From positions 62,001 to 126,000 of the forward strand of contig CAJNDS010002516.1 in the NCBI GenBank assembly GCA_905221605.1: a stretch of DNA of 64,000 nucleotides. Direction: 5' to 3'. The position numbers were made by a program, and so were the translations under genes. Origin of the DNA: Symbiodinium natans (Eukaryota; Sar; Dinophyceae; Suessiales; Symbiodiniaceae). How positions within the stretch are numbered: position 1 is the first letter of the stretch; the number at the start of each line of letters is the position of its first letter. This document shows, in pieces, positions 35,244 through 46,563 of the stretch. The notes under the pieces were generated by a model. The model was not told the origin of the DNA. It made no database searches and saw only the letters and a program-made list of their open reading frames with translations.

Positions 35244-35406
35244 CCAGGCCAGCGGCTGTCAGAGTTTCTTGACTTGGAGGAGCTCGACTTGCCATCCCTC
35301 GTCAGAAGCATGCTTGTTACGGCTCGGGGCCATGCCAGATCTGGAGGGAATGCAGGATCAGCCGTTGTGGCAGCTCTAGACTCTGCAGGGGCTAATCGGA
35401 TGGAAG
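35244..35406 (+). CDS. Candidate internal exon, unknown protein
   Basis: It is bordered by TCTTCTCAG (acceptor) and GGAAG followed by GTAGAT (donor). The 54 codons start in phase and read PGQRLSEFLDLEELDLPSL... and SAVVAALDSAGANRME, an acidic amphipathic start and a small-residue tail. No domain is recognised. Confidence 0.4.
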
Positions 35407-35921
35407 GTAGATCTCACACAGGTGGACAGGAGTGCTCGCATGGGAGTTTGACAAGCTATGGTGGCCTAAACGATTGAGTCATGAGTAACGAAGGGTGAGG
35501 GCAGCTTGTGCCGGCAGGATGACAAAAGCGGGCTTCTAAGCGATGTGGGCCCGGTGCTCGGCTGGGTTGGAATGGGTTGGGTAGAAGAAAGCGGTTTTGA
35601 TTGGACACCTCGTGCTGCTTCAGGCCTCGCGGAACAAGCAGAGCTCGTAGCTGGTGAGGACGTGGCTGGATCTTGCGCTATTTGAGCAAGGGTCAAAACT
35701 ATGGTCATTGCGGTTTTATCTTGATACCACATTTGCATGCTGAAGTGTCAAAAAACCCTGTGTAGCGACGGGGAACGTTGAACAGCGATGCCCCTTAAAT
35801 CCCTTGCAAAGCGACGGGGAACACTGAAAAGCGATGTCCGCATTGCGCGACCTAGGCCCGACCTCTAGAGTTTTGACGGTCGCTCATTTCACCGTGCTAC
35901 TAGGAAAGCTGTGCATATGTA

Positions 35922-35922
<1 letters not shown>
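35407..35922. other. No gene seen
   Basis: Contains two imperfect copies of a GAGCGACGGGGAAC(A/G)..TGAA.AGCGATG block at about 35763-35791 and 35811-35840 (GCGACGGGGAAC, then AGCGATG), spaced about 48 bp. Otherwise nothing recognised. Confidence 0.4.
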
Positions 35923-36006
<84 letters not shown>

Positions 36007-36110
36007 CTGCTTCTGCTGCTGCTGCTGCTGCTGCCGCCGCCGCCGCCGCTGCCGCTGTCGCCGCTGCTGCCGCTGTCGCCGCTGCTGCCGCTGCCACTGC
36101 GACTCTCCAC
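35923..36110. repeat. (CTG)27 microsatellite with interrupted GC-rich tail
   Basis: Pure CTG runs from 35923 to 36003 (27 units), followed by CTT/CTG and then CCG/CTG/TCG-interrupted units to about 36105. Open frames through it (poly-Cys, poly-Ala, poly-Gln/Ser) are repeat products. CTG/CAG tracts of this length are known to form slipped hairpins. Confidence 0.95.
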
Positions 36111-37861
36111 TATCTCTGCTGCTGTTACCACAGAAGCGCCACACAGGCAACGTCCATACTGCCTGCTCATGCCGATACTAAACTCTTTTGGTTGTGGCTT
36201 GGCCGAGTTACTGTCCAGTCGAAAATCAAGTGAAACGACGTTGCAGGACCGCTGCTGCGCGTGCATGGAGCGACGAAAGGACTCACTGCCACACCAGCAG
36301 GGCAATGCAAGCAGGGGCGAACCACTTCCACTTTAAAGCGGCAACCGACATGTCATGGGCACATTCCTCAGTTCTTCCAGCACAGAATCCTAATTAGTGC
36401 CAAATGGTGCTTGCAGTGCTTGTCTTATGGCGGGGGCAGGTAGCTTCAGTATCGCTTGATGTTGCAGGATGCAGTCATCACTCCATGCGGCCACCGGGCA
36501 GTCTGCATGAATTGTGCGATAGCCCTGAAGGCCGCATCTGATACGTTTGGAGTTTCTTCGAATTTTCTGCGAATCGTGAAGCCATAGTTCGGGACATGCC
36601 AGCCGGATGTTTCATCGCATTGGAGCAGGCCCGAAGCAGGAAGTGTGCAGCGCCTAGCATTGCTCTGTTTCATGCATCGCAACCAACCCTCCCCCTTCAA
36701 AAAAACAGGCTGTAGCTGTGATTCATGGGGGGAGAGATGTCAGGATCCGCGTAAAGCCTCCATCATGAGGAAAAAGTTTCTGCCGTTACCTGCAAGATGT
36801 CAGCCATAATCTCAATCCCTCACCATGCTTCTCAATTCACTTTGCCCAGGCCCCATCTGCCGCCAGACCATAGATCAGGTGATCCGAGCCTTGTCCCCAG
36901 CTGTGGACATGGCATAGCCTGCAAATCTGCTTCTTCGGGCTCGTCCCAAAACTGCTCCCGCTGAACTTGCCTGGCGAAGCACCCCTCCCTCATGTTGTGT
37001 GTAGACCATTGATCCGTTCGAGGTCTTTGACTCCTGACACACCTGGGAAAGGGCTTGTGCGAACACCAGCAACGCTGGTACACATGAGCTACCTTGACAT
37101 CTGTCGGCTGGCAAAAGGGTTCACTTGCGAGTAGAAGGAATTGCCGAGGCTCCTGCCTTCCAGTACCATTCTAGACTTTCCCCGGTTCTACTTATATGAA
37201 AGTTTTGAACCTCCCAGTCCCCGGCTCTCCTTATGTGAGGCTTCCAAACCCAATCCTGGTTGCACGACAAAAGCGTTCCTAGTGGGTATCCAGTGCATAT
37301 ACATCACGTCCAGAACAATGTGCCACAGCTGTGCCATCTTCGTCAAGCCACGTTTTCGGTTCACCACAGGTCACCACCGAGGAAGGAAAACCCACCACCG
37401 ACCACCGTCACCACAAAGCTTGTCAAGACGGTGTTTCGTTTCTAGGCAGAAAGGCAAGGCCCTGGTTTTTGCAAAAGGTGTGTCTCGGCCTTGTCCTCTT
37501 GCGGGGGTGTGGCTTGGCTCGGCTCGGCCTGGCCTGGCTTGGCTCGGCTCAGTTGGGCTTGGCTGGGCTTGGCTTGGTTTGGGCTTGGTTTGGCTTGGCT
37601 TGGCTCGACTTTGCTCCGCATGTAATTTCCTTTCTTTTGCACACAAGGAAATATCGACGAAGAGACACAGAAATATAGAAATTCGTAAAGAAAAAGAGAG
37701 AGAAAGAACTAAGGAAATGCATGAACCAATGCGTGAATGTTCGAAGACATACATAAGGTGAGCGAAGTGACCACCACCCACCTAAGCAAGCGTGAATCCC
37801 TTGCATTGTGTTTGCACATGAACGGGGGGGCTGCACCCTCCCCAACCCCTCTGATGTTTAG
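36111..37861. other. No supported gene
   Basis: Open frames here are short or conflicting. A degenerate (G)GCTTGGCTC/TGGCT repeat fills 37510-37612. The plus frame 37141-37761 crosses it and is not a gene. Confidence 0.45.
37510..37612. repeat. Degenerate TGGCT pentamer/decamer repeat
   Basis: About twenty GGCTT/GGCTC/TGGCT units with drift. It creates Leu/Gly/Trp-rich nonsense peptides on + and Ala/Lys/Pro/Ser-rich ones on -. Confidence 0.8.
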
Positions 37862-38062
37862 GCCGTGCAAGCTTGCATCAAAGCATATGACCCCCTTCCA
37901 AATCCATGCTTGCCGACCTTGAAGAAGTACGACCTTTGCAAAACAAAAGCCCTCCGCCAGAAAGGCAACGCGGCTTTCCTGAAGATTTGGGGAGTTGGGT
38001 GCTGGGAAGAGTTCGAGTGCCCGCCGCAATCTGATGCGACTTCCAGTGCTGGTAGCAGCAAG
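37862..38062 (+). CDS. Candidate exon 1 (37.9 kb gene)
   Basis: After TGATGTTTAG, 67 codons read AVQACIKAYDPLPNPCLP... and end ...ATSSAGSSK at a perfect GTAAGA donor (38063). The next acceptor, TTGCATTGCAG (38092-38102), is 40 bp downstream and keeps phase 0. The Lys/Cys/Trp composition is protein-like. A 321-codon minus-strand frame covers the same bases, so the strand is not certain. Family unknown. Confidence 0.4.
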
Positions 38063-38102
38063 GTAAGAGCACTGAATCATATCAGAATGTGTTGCATTGC
38101 AG

Positions 38103-38279
38103 TCACCAGATGTGGCCTTCAAGCCGCTAGAGCATGGCCAATATACCAATGCTAAGTGCATGCCACCACACCAGGCGACCATGAGAAGGAATCCTCCGAT
38201 ACTGAAGCCTTGAAGCTTTGGACAGCTGCCATGCGCCGGCCCATGGACAGTGCTGACCGAGATCGGTCCAGTTCCAGAG
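38103..38279 (+). CDS. Candidate exon 2 (37.9 kb gene), broken by a one-base shift
   Basis: It starts in phase with exon 1 (SPDVAFKPLEHGQYTNAKC...) but must change frame near 38172 to continue into the second protein-like part (DHEKESSDTEALKLWTAAM...), which ends at GAG followed by GTGCTG (38280). A one-base indel near the CCAGG at 38171-38175 would explain this, either a real mutation or an assembly error. Confidence 0.35.
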
Positions 38280-38307
38280 GTGCTGACAACCTGACAAAGA
38301 CAACAAG

Positions 38308-38343
38308 AATAAGCATGATAAGCATGGTAAGCATGGTAAGCAT
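38308..38343. repeat. 9-bp repeat AAGCATGGT
   Basis: Four consecutive near-identical copies of an AAGCATGRT unit follow the candidate exon. Confidence 0.75.
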
Positions 38344-38600
38344 CAGCAGAAGAAGAAGAGGAAGAGGAACGAGGAGAGAGAAGAGAGAGAGAGAGAGAGA
38401 GCCGTGCCGAACGCGCCTTGGCGTGGCCCACTTGCAGGCTGGGCATGCTGGAAGGAATGAAGGCAGGAAGGAAAGAAGGAAGGAAGGAAGGACAGAAGGA
38501 AGGAAGGAAGCGAGGAAGCGGGAAGCGAGAAAGCGAGAAAACGAGAAAGCCAGGAAGCAGGCAGCGAGGAAGCAGGAAGCGAGAGGAAGAGCGACAAACA
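38344..38600. repeat. Long purine-rich (GA/GGAA) tract
   Basis: Almost uninterrupted purines: GAAGA, (GA)n at 38383-38400, and GGAA/GGAAGC units at 38454-38600. Such polypurine strands can form triplex DNA. Frames across it (Arg/Lys/Glu-rich or Ser/Phe/Leu-rich) are products of the composition. Confidence 0.8.
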
Positions 38601-38778
38601 CTAAGGCGCTTATAATAAATATGAATGGGGCATTCGCGCGTGATTGAGTGATACAAGTGAATAAAAGCCCTCACAATATTTTAATTTTAACGCTACGCGA
38701 CCCGCCTCGGCCCGGCCCAGCGCATCCGCGTGAGCATGGTGATTCCACAGCACCCAAGTCGCTGGACCCCAAGCAATA

Positions 38779-38935
38779 AGGGTTGGGTTTAGGGTTTAGG
38801 GTTGTGGGTTTATGGTTTATGGTTTATGGTTTGGGGTTTAGGGTTGAGGGTTAGTTAAGGGTTGAGGGCTTAGGGCTCAAGGTTCACGTTTTGGGATTTA
38901 GTGTTTTTGGGTTTAGGGTTCAAGGTTCAAGCCAA
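38779..38935 (+). repeat. Interstitial telomere-like tract (degenerate TTTAGGG)
   Basis: Many TTTAGGG and near variants (GGGTTTATGG, GGGTTGAGG) in one orientation, increasingly decayed on the right, followed by a G-rich block with G runs (38945-39005). Confidence 0.8.
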
Positions 38936-39005
38936 ACCCTCAAGCAAAAGGGGGAGGGGGTCGGGGCAGGGGGGGGTGGGCAGAGGGGCAGGGGGGGGGG
39001 GAAAG

Positions 39006-41629
39006 GTCGGCCTGCTGGCCGGGACTTCAACTGCCCCTGGTCCTGGCGAACCGTCCGCTTTCAGATTGTGGGCGCCCACGGGGGGTACGACAACCTATAC
39101 ACCTTCGGCCCGAGGCCTCGGCGGATTGGAAAAGCCCCCCGTTGTGATAGTACAACTAGTGGGCAATCATTAGTGGGCAAAAAGACCCAATAAATGTATC
39201 TTTTACTGTAAAATCGCGTGCAAAAGACGCTTGCATTTGCAAAATATTGAAACGGTGCTTTTGGGCGAGTTCGCGTGTTCACCTTGAATATGAGTGAAGC
39301 AAACACGGAGTAGCCGTTTCGACAGCGCCATGAAGACGCCAGCGGGCATGGGACATTGTCCTTCCCTCACGCGATGCAGAAGACGAGGAAGACGAAGTGG
39401 TCATTTTCTCTGAGGCGACGAGCAGCTCAAGCCCAGCCCCCAGTGTCCTGGCAACAATTCCATCAACTCCCGTTGCCCGTACAGCCCTTCCTTCGGCACA
39501 GAATTCTCGACTGGGCCAATGCCCAAGGCATACGTAAGCACCTACATGTGCTGGTGGTGCCAGCAAACCAAAGCTGGGGCCCAGGCGGCTCTGAGAACCA
39601 GAATTGGCAGCACAAAGGCCAAACCTCTGTGCTCAAGAAGCGAAGCCACGCTCTGGAACAAACAAGCAAGAACACTGACGCCGGATGGGAATTTCATCCT
39701 GCACAGTGAACAAAGGCCTAGCAGACACAAGCATGTATACACAAGGCTGCAAGTGGGAGGACTGGCAAGTGCACTCAACAACTGCCTGTACATGGTTAGA
39801 GTGCCTAAGACTAGCAAACGGTCACCTTGAGCTCCTCGCCTCTCTAACATCGTGCAAAGACGTACCGGACCGTGGGCTCGGTCAGCAGGCAGCAGAGCCG
39901 CTGTTCGTGCCAAATATTGGGCGAATAGTTCTTTGGGATGGTAACCTCACCAACATCTAACAGGAGCTTGGAAAACACCAAAACAGTCATATGGAGCGAA
40001 GGGAGACGACATTTTCCAAGGAGGGGGAGTGTTTCAGCACAGCGAACGGACCGGAGTTGTTGAATTTGGGCTTTGGCGTTGGACCTTTAGGGGTACGGGC
40101 TTGTGCTGTGGGGCCGCCAACGGGTGTTTTTTTTTTTTGGTGTAGGCGAAGTGCACCTATGAACAGATCTTTTTCAAGAGGAGACGCTGCCTGTCCTCCT
40201 CTGTTCCGGCTGGAGCTTCTGAACGTTTCAGGACAGCAGAAACGGAGTACCAAAGCAGCGCGCCGCGAGTTTCAAGTGCTGGCAGACATCCAGAGACAGT
40301 CCCCATCGGGTACAAAAACAAAACAAGCCCGGGACTGCCTTCAACAGTCAACTTGAAGCGAGAGCAATCGGAGGTGCAATCAGGACCGACATGGTCAGCC
40401 CAAGCCCGACGACAAAGCATCGGCAGCCGTGCGAGCCCCAACAGCTGCTGGATGCTCCTTGCCCATCTTTGAATGGCTACTTGGGAACTTACAAGTGAAA
40501 TCTCGGAAGCGAGGCTAGTGGCAGAGGCCATGACCTGCCCTAGCTGCCCTTGCGCGCGCTGTTTTCGCTCAGGTCCAGCGGCTCCCGCAGTCCTTCGACG
40601 GTTTCTCTGCTAGGAGCAGAGGCTCGGATCCCGAGACCCAAGCTTTCGCAGAGCCATGAGTCGAAGTGCAAAGAGTGAGGACTTTCGGAGTGTATGGTGT
40701 GGTGGCCTCGTACGCTTTAGTTCGGGCTCGACCGGTTCGGCTTTTGGGCTACGGGATGTCCGATGGTCGTCGCACGTAAGGTGTAAGGTGCAAGCGCTGA
40801 GCACAGCACGCTGAAGCAGCACGCCCCGAGAGCCCCACATGCATTCATGTCGATCTGACGCGGAGAAAGGGTCTTCTGCCTTGTGGCGTCGGATGGCTTC
40901 GGACTCCCAAAGCCCCGAGTCGCACCGTCATCTCATCGTCTGGGCCTCGAAGCTCCGAAGCCTCGCAGACTACGTGCAATGCGCGGCATCACCAGGTCCA
41001 GGAATACTGAGACATGGATTTTGCGCATCATCTTGCGTTGGAGCACAAAAGCTCGGAACCGCTTCCAAATTCAACAATTCAATCTGCGAGCACTTGAACA
41101 ACGACAATAAGCCAGATTTAGCTTTTCCCCTACCCTACCAGAGCTTGAGGTCGACTTTCTCCTTGGCACGGCTCCAGCTTATTGTCTCCGCTACCGTGAA
41201 ACAAGAGCTGTTTGCTGTTTGTGCCATCGCACACCAGGGCATGCAGTCGAGGATCCTTTTGGCGTGCTGTCGCCAAAGCTTAGACATGCTTAGGGTTATA
41301 GGGGTTGAGGGCTCTCTTCCGTTGGACAAGAGCTGCATGATCTTTACTGAAGCAAACGAACCAGGAGTTCTTTCCTTGCCCCGAGCTGCAGAGCATGCTA
41401 CTTCAAATCTTGACCCAGTCCTGCGTCACAGATAGAATGGTGTAAGACAATCATTCAAAAGAGAATGCCCCTGTATGATATTCATATGAGCAAGTGACTG
41501 GGGGGATGGGCACTTGTGATTCTGCAGGCGCGGGGCAGCCTGAGCCTTTCTCGCTTGGACTCCCCGGTCACCACGCTGCGGCCGTCGACGCCAACCTATG
41601 GTGGGGCACCCGGGTCTCAAGTCCCCACA
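39006..41629. other. No supported gene
   Basis: Coding-like patches compete on both strands: 39279-39440 on minus ends at a GTGAAC donor-like site, and 40839-41435 on plus is an open frame of 198 codons without motifs. A T12 run lies at 40127-40138. I call none as a gene. Confidence 0.35.
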
Positions 41630-41680
41630 GGTCTTAGGGTTTTAGGGTGTCAGGGTTTAGGGTTTGCTTTGAAGGTTTCA
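41630..41680 (+). repeat. Interstitial telomere-like patch
   Basis: Several TTTAGGG/TTAGGGT variants in one orientation, strongly decayed. Confidence 0.65.
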
Positions 41681-42542
41681 GGGCGTTAGAACCTATGTAG
41701 TGCGCTATCCTTCGGACACAAGGGATTCCAGGGCCCATGAGGTTTGGCGTCACGTAGGTACAAAGCGTTCATGACTTCAAGTCTTGTTTGGGGGTAGGGC
41801 TGCTAGGTACATTCAAGGCTTCACGACTTTGCCGCCGTTTTCTGACTCGCGCTGTTTTGTTTTCTGAGTCGTGCTGCTTTGTTTCTTGGCTCGGCCGGTT
41901 TGGTTTTCGGACTCGGTTCATGCTGCTTTCGACTCATTTTCTCCGACTCGCCGGTCACCCTTGAGCTCAGTGCCGGCAAGACAGGGGTCATGATATGTTC
42001 TGATCACATCCAGAGAGTGCCATGGCTCAGCCCCAGGTGGCGGAGACAGGTCCAGCACCAGGCTGGATCTCAGGCGAGTTCTGGAAAGACACGGCCTCGT
42101 CACACAGAAGGATGTTCTTTTAGGAGTTGACCTGCGCCATTGTTGCATTGTTTCGACATGCCAAGCAGACCGGTTTGCAACATGGTATGCTGCAAGACAT
42201 GACAATGTAGCCAACCGAAGCGCTCTGCCTGCTGCAGTCGCACTGACATCATGCACGGCTTGTTAGATGCACCGGACTTAGAGTTAGCCGCTCTGCAAAG
42301 ACCACTGCTTCATGTACTTGTGGCTCACATCATATAGCGCGTCCAATTTTCGAAGTAAATGAGACTTGATACCATCGACTCCTTTGCCGTGCGAGAGACC
42401 TTTGCACTGCCCATGCACAGTTGCACTACCCATGCCTCCCCAGGTGGGTGAGACTGAGACGGCAGCATTCCGCTCGAGCATTGAGGATGCGGCAATGCTG
42501 GGGTTGCCCTGAAAGACTGCGTATGGCAATATATTTACAAGA
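41681..42542. other. No gene seen
   Basis: Contains scattered GACTCG/GGCTCGGCCGG words around 41840-41950 but no coding signal. Confidence 0.4.
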
Positions 42543-42639
42543 ATGTATGTATGTATGTATGTATGTATGTATGTATGTATGTATGTATGTATGTATGTAT
42601 GTATGTATGTATGTATGTGTGTATGTGTGTATGTGTGTA

Positions 42640-42672
<33 letters not shown>

Positions 42673-42703
42673 GTGTGTATGTGTGTATGTGTGTATGTGT
42701 GTA
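42543..42703. repeat. (ATGT)n microsatellite grading into GTGTATGT
   Basis: About 18 pure ATGT units (42543-42617), then mixed GTGTATGT units. Open frames across it are Tyr/Val/Cys-Met repeats and not genes. Confidence 0.95.
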
Positions 42704-43159
42704 ATACATTGTATATATTTTACGTGCATACATTTTGATAGAGCCATGTTCAATAGAACTGATGCCCACAAAGACCCAACAGCGTTGTTGGTCCTGCATA
42801 GAGACGCAACGTACACAGGCCTCCACAAGCAAGACAGGAGGGGGCGTGCGAGTTTCGGAGCTGAAGGTCGCAAGCACAGGCGGGGCAGCGAGAGAACGCA
42901 CGTTCCCACGGACACCGGTCCTTGCGCTCTTCGAGCGACGTGTGCGTTTCGGAGCTGGTGAAATCCTTGAAATCCTGACGAAACTCGCGTCGCGTAGGGC
43001 ATTGCACGGAGCACCGGACGCAGGGAGTGAGAGCGCGATCTGAAGCCGAGGCTTGGAGAGCTGCGGACCCCGACCATGAGCTCAGAAAAACGACGTCCTT
43101 TGCTTCCTCCATTTCATCAACGTAAGAACCGCGGCACATAGCATAAGCACAGCAACTAT

Positions 43160-43620
43160 GTCTAGACAGAATGACAGACATCATGATTGGGCAAGCCTTT
43201 GGCCGAAGCAAGGAGCTGCGATCCTCAGTGCGCGATCTGCAGCGGCAGATGAAGCAGGCGGGTGCGGTCTGTGCGGCTTTGGAGACGTCTTGCTTGACCC
43301 TGGATGGCAGGTGCCACGAACTTGGCGCAGCGAGCTGGAGACTGCTATCGACGCATGCCAGGCCTGGTGTTGACACAAGACCAATGCTTGGTGGATGGCG
43401 GCATTGGAGGACCACTTTGGAGGGCCTTGAGCGATGCTTCGTTCAACGAGTGCTTCTTGAGTGGATGGGACGATGGGACGCTGCTAACTCCTTGGCCGCC
43501 TCTTGGATCTCCTGGCTCGTTAGCATCTCTGCACGAGGTTCTTGGGGCGATTCACCTCAAGTCTTACCCTCTCCCATCAACAACTGTGCACTCAAGTGCT
43601 GCGCAAGCTGACTGCAGAGG
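43160..43620 (+). CDS. Candidate coding segment, unknown protein
   Basis: Two successive protein-like readings are seen: IGQAFGRSKELRSSVRDLQR with a heptad-like helix (43185-43310), then GLVLTQDQCLVDGGIGGPLW... (43357-43620) in another frame. A frame change or short intron near 43310-43355 would be required. The minus-strand frame 42750-43415 overlaps the first part. Function unknown and the model is incomplete. Confidence 0.3.
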
Positions 43621-45756
43621 CACTTAGTTCAGGCTCCAGCTCTGTCCGCAGCCATGGCTCTGCTCGATGAATCTGCGGAGCATCGCAGTCGGGTGGGCCC
43701 AGAGCCGAGCCATGGGGTTGAGGGAGCGCGCAAGAGCAAGTTTACATTCTTTCCCTTCAAGAAGACCAGGTCGGGCTTGCTGCAGAAGTCGCCATGCCCC
43801 AAGAAAAATCTCGTCCTTGCGGGACTGTTGAAGTTGGCTCGTGGAGGTCATTGCCTCATAGGAGCGTGCAAAGGAAGCTGTTGTTTCTGCTGGGGATGAC
43901 CGATTGAGTTGAGTTGAATTAGCATGGCACCTTTTGAATTAGAGCATCCTATGAACAGTCACCTTTATCTCGCCGTGCAGCCTCTTGAACATCGGAGAGA
44001 CTGTACTGTAAGTCTTTAACAAAACCCGGGCCTAGGTTGGGCTGCCCTCGGTCGCTGTAGTCGCCAGCGGCCTGGAGAGGGCTTGATCACAGTACCTACA
44101 GGTGGCCTTAAGGCTAAATCAGCTTCTGGTCCAGATGGTTCCAACGTAGCTGTTCGTGTTGCAGCGGCTTCGGGATGCACCCGGTGCTCTCTTGGCCAGA
44201 ACTCATTTTGGGGTGGATCGTCAAGCCGCGCTCCTTTGCTTCAGCTCTAGGTGGTGACCTCTGGCCTTTGGGAGTATCAGCAACGAGCCAGGGCCTGATG
44301 AGCCCTTTGCGTTTCTGTTAAGCAGGGTTCCATCGTCATTGTTCATGTCTACGTCTAAGAGAGGCTTCATGTCTTCTGGTCCAACTTCTGTTACGAGGTG
44401 CTGTGGGCAAAGCAAACGTGGGCACATGATTGCCTTGCCCTTGGCTTGCCCTTGAGTCTGTCTGAGAACATGAGCACTACGTCTGCAGACCTTCACTGCC
44501 GCGTGACGGCATGACAGCTGCAAGAACGACGTAGTAGTCACCGTACTGCCTTCTGCTGCCGAGTCTCTGGGATGTGGCCCTGCCTTCTGAAAGCCGCTAA
44601 GGGCCCGAGATTCTATTTGTAGCAGGCGCATGGAGCCCGGAGGGACTCTGAACCAGAGGGATCTTTTGAAAGGGTTTATCATGTTTTGGGGGGCCCTTCG
44701 GCTTTATGCCTTTGCTTTGGCACAGTTTAGTTTGTTCGCTACCTTCTGGAACATGTGGCTACATCCTAGCAGTTGAACGATTTCGGCTTTGAAAGGGTTG
44801 TTTCGAATGCCCTCTCAGCCCCTCAGCAAATCATCCGTTCTTAATCGGAGAGCAGGGCTTGACACTACAGTCAGTACAATGTCCCTATATTTTCTCGTCA
44901 GATCTCAAACCCAGAAGGGTTTAGGGCTCGGTGAGGGTTCTGAGAGTCTGGACGAAGGCCCTTGAAAGCGGCGCAAAGGGCAGCGTAGGTTGGAATTAGT
45001 TGGCCGCGGCCGGGGGCCCACGGTGGTCTCCAGCGACTCGCTTTCTCTGCCCAGAACTTGAGGCCTCGGCTGGCAACATTTCCTTGGGCGTGGAGGCCCT
45101 GCAGACGCCCTGGTGTACTGTATTGAATTTGGTGAGGCTTCTCGGGTCTGCAGCTGTTTCCCATATCCCTCTGCTTTGCTTGAACCGAGCTCCGCCATGT
45201 GCTGGCCATTCACTCGAGAACGTGCTTGCGTAAGCTGCGGGCTGTGCCGTCCACGTGCTTCAAGGCCGTGCGATGATGACGAGGAGAAGGGAGTCTGCTG
45301 CAAGGCACCGACCCAAGATCAGATCACACAGAACGCGCTGCCTGCAATCGGGAGTATTTGTCAGTTTGTTTTTTTTGTTTTTCCGCATAGATGTCCCCTT
45401 GCGCAAATGGCCAGACCATCCTGGGGTTGAAGCTGGCTCTGCAGCGCTTTCCTCACGCTCAGTGGCCGTGCCGGCATGTTCTCGGTTTCGCTGGATAGTT
45501 GAGCTCCGAAGTCCGGAAGTCTCAGTTAGGACTACTAAAGATTTGGGATTTCCATTGAGACGAAAGTGAGACACTTCTTCATGCAGGATTGTGCGAGCAG
45601 TCGCCGGCTTCTTAGCAGAATCCACGGGATGTAAACGCAGCTGCTGCGTAATATTCGGCCCTTGTGTGTATTGTAGCCTATATGACCAGCTGTGGTTTTA
45701 GTGCATAGCACCTTTGTGCAAAGCAGTGCTCATGTTCTTGGTGATTCCTTTTCACT
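43621..45756. other. No supported gene
   Basis: Mostly short conflicting frames. A minus-strand piece (about 44240-44410, EDMKPLLDVDMNNDDG...) and a plus-strand piece near 44115 (KSASGPDG) look like fragments of decayed coding sequence. Confidence 0.35.
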
Positions 45757-45779
45757 GGCGACGGCGACGGCGACAGCGA

Positions 45780-45813
<34 letters not shown>

Positions 45814-45897
45814 TACTAGTACTAGTACTAGTACTAGTACTAGTACTAGTACTAGTACTAGTACTAGTACTAGTACTAGTACTAGTACTAGTACTAG

Positions 45898-45947
<50 letters not shown>

Positions 45948-46114
45948 CTACTGCTACTACTGCTACTGCTACTGCTACTGCTACTGCTACTGCTACCACT
46001 ACCACTACCACTACCACTACCACTACCACTACCACTACCACTACCACTACCACTACCACTACCACTACCACTACCACTACCACTACTACTACTTCCACTA
46101 CTACTACTACTACC

Positions 46115-46148
<34 letters not shown>

Positions 46149-46149
46149 T

Positions 46150-46220
<71 letters not shown>

Positions 46221-46292
46221 CTACCACTACCACTACCACTACCACTACCACTACCACTACCACTACCACTACCACTACCACTACTACTCGTC

Positions 46293-46346
<54 letters not shown>

Positions 46347-46369
46347 CTACTACAACAACTACTACTGTA

Positions 46370-46439
<70 letters not shown>

Positions 46440-46509
46440 GACGACTACGACTACGACTACGACTACGACTACGACTATGACTACGACTACGACTACGACT
46501 ACGACTACG

Positions 46510-46556
<47 letters not shown>

Positions 46557-46563
46557 CACTACC
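45757..46563. repeat. ~800-bp compound trinucleotide array with an inverted block
   Basis: Successive homogeneous blocks occur: GCGAC/GAC (45757-45812), hexamer ACTAGT (45813-45900), TAC, TACTGC (45946-45995), CACTAC (45996-46085), TAC with CAC interruptions, CACTAC (46221-46283), then a strand switch to (GTA)n at about 46293-46345, TAC again, GACTAC (46437-46510) and TAC. Every block is a multiple of three, so long open frames exist in all frames (poly-Thr, poly-Leu, poly-Val), but none has a real start, end or domain. Confidence 0.95.

Noticed and set aside
37141-37761. 206-codon plus-strand frame
   Set aside because: It runs through the TGGCT repeat and a Lys/Glu/Arg low-complexity tail; no domain.
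44100-44190. KSASGPDG-like peptide resembling the start of a LINE reverse transcriptase
   Set aside because: Only eight residues match the KxxGPDG pattern; no further RT motif follows in any frame.
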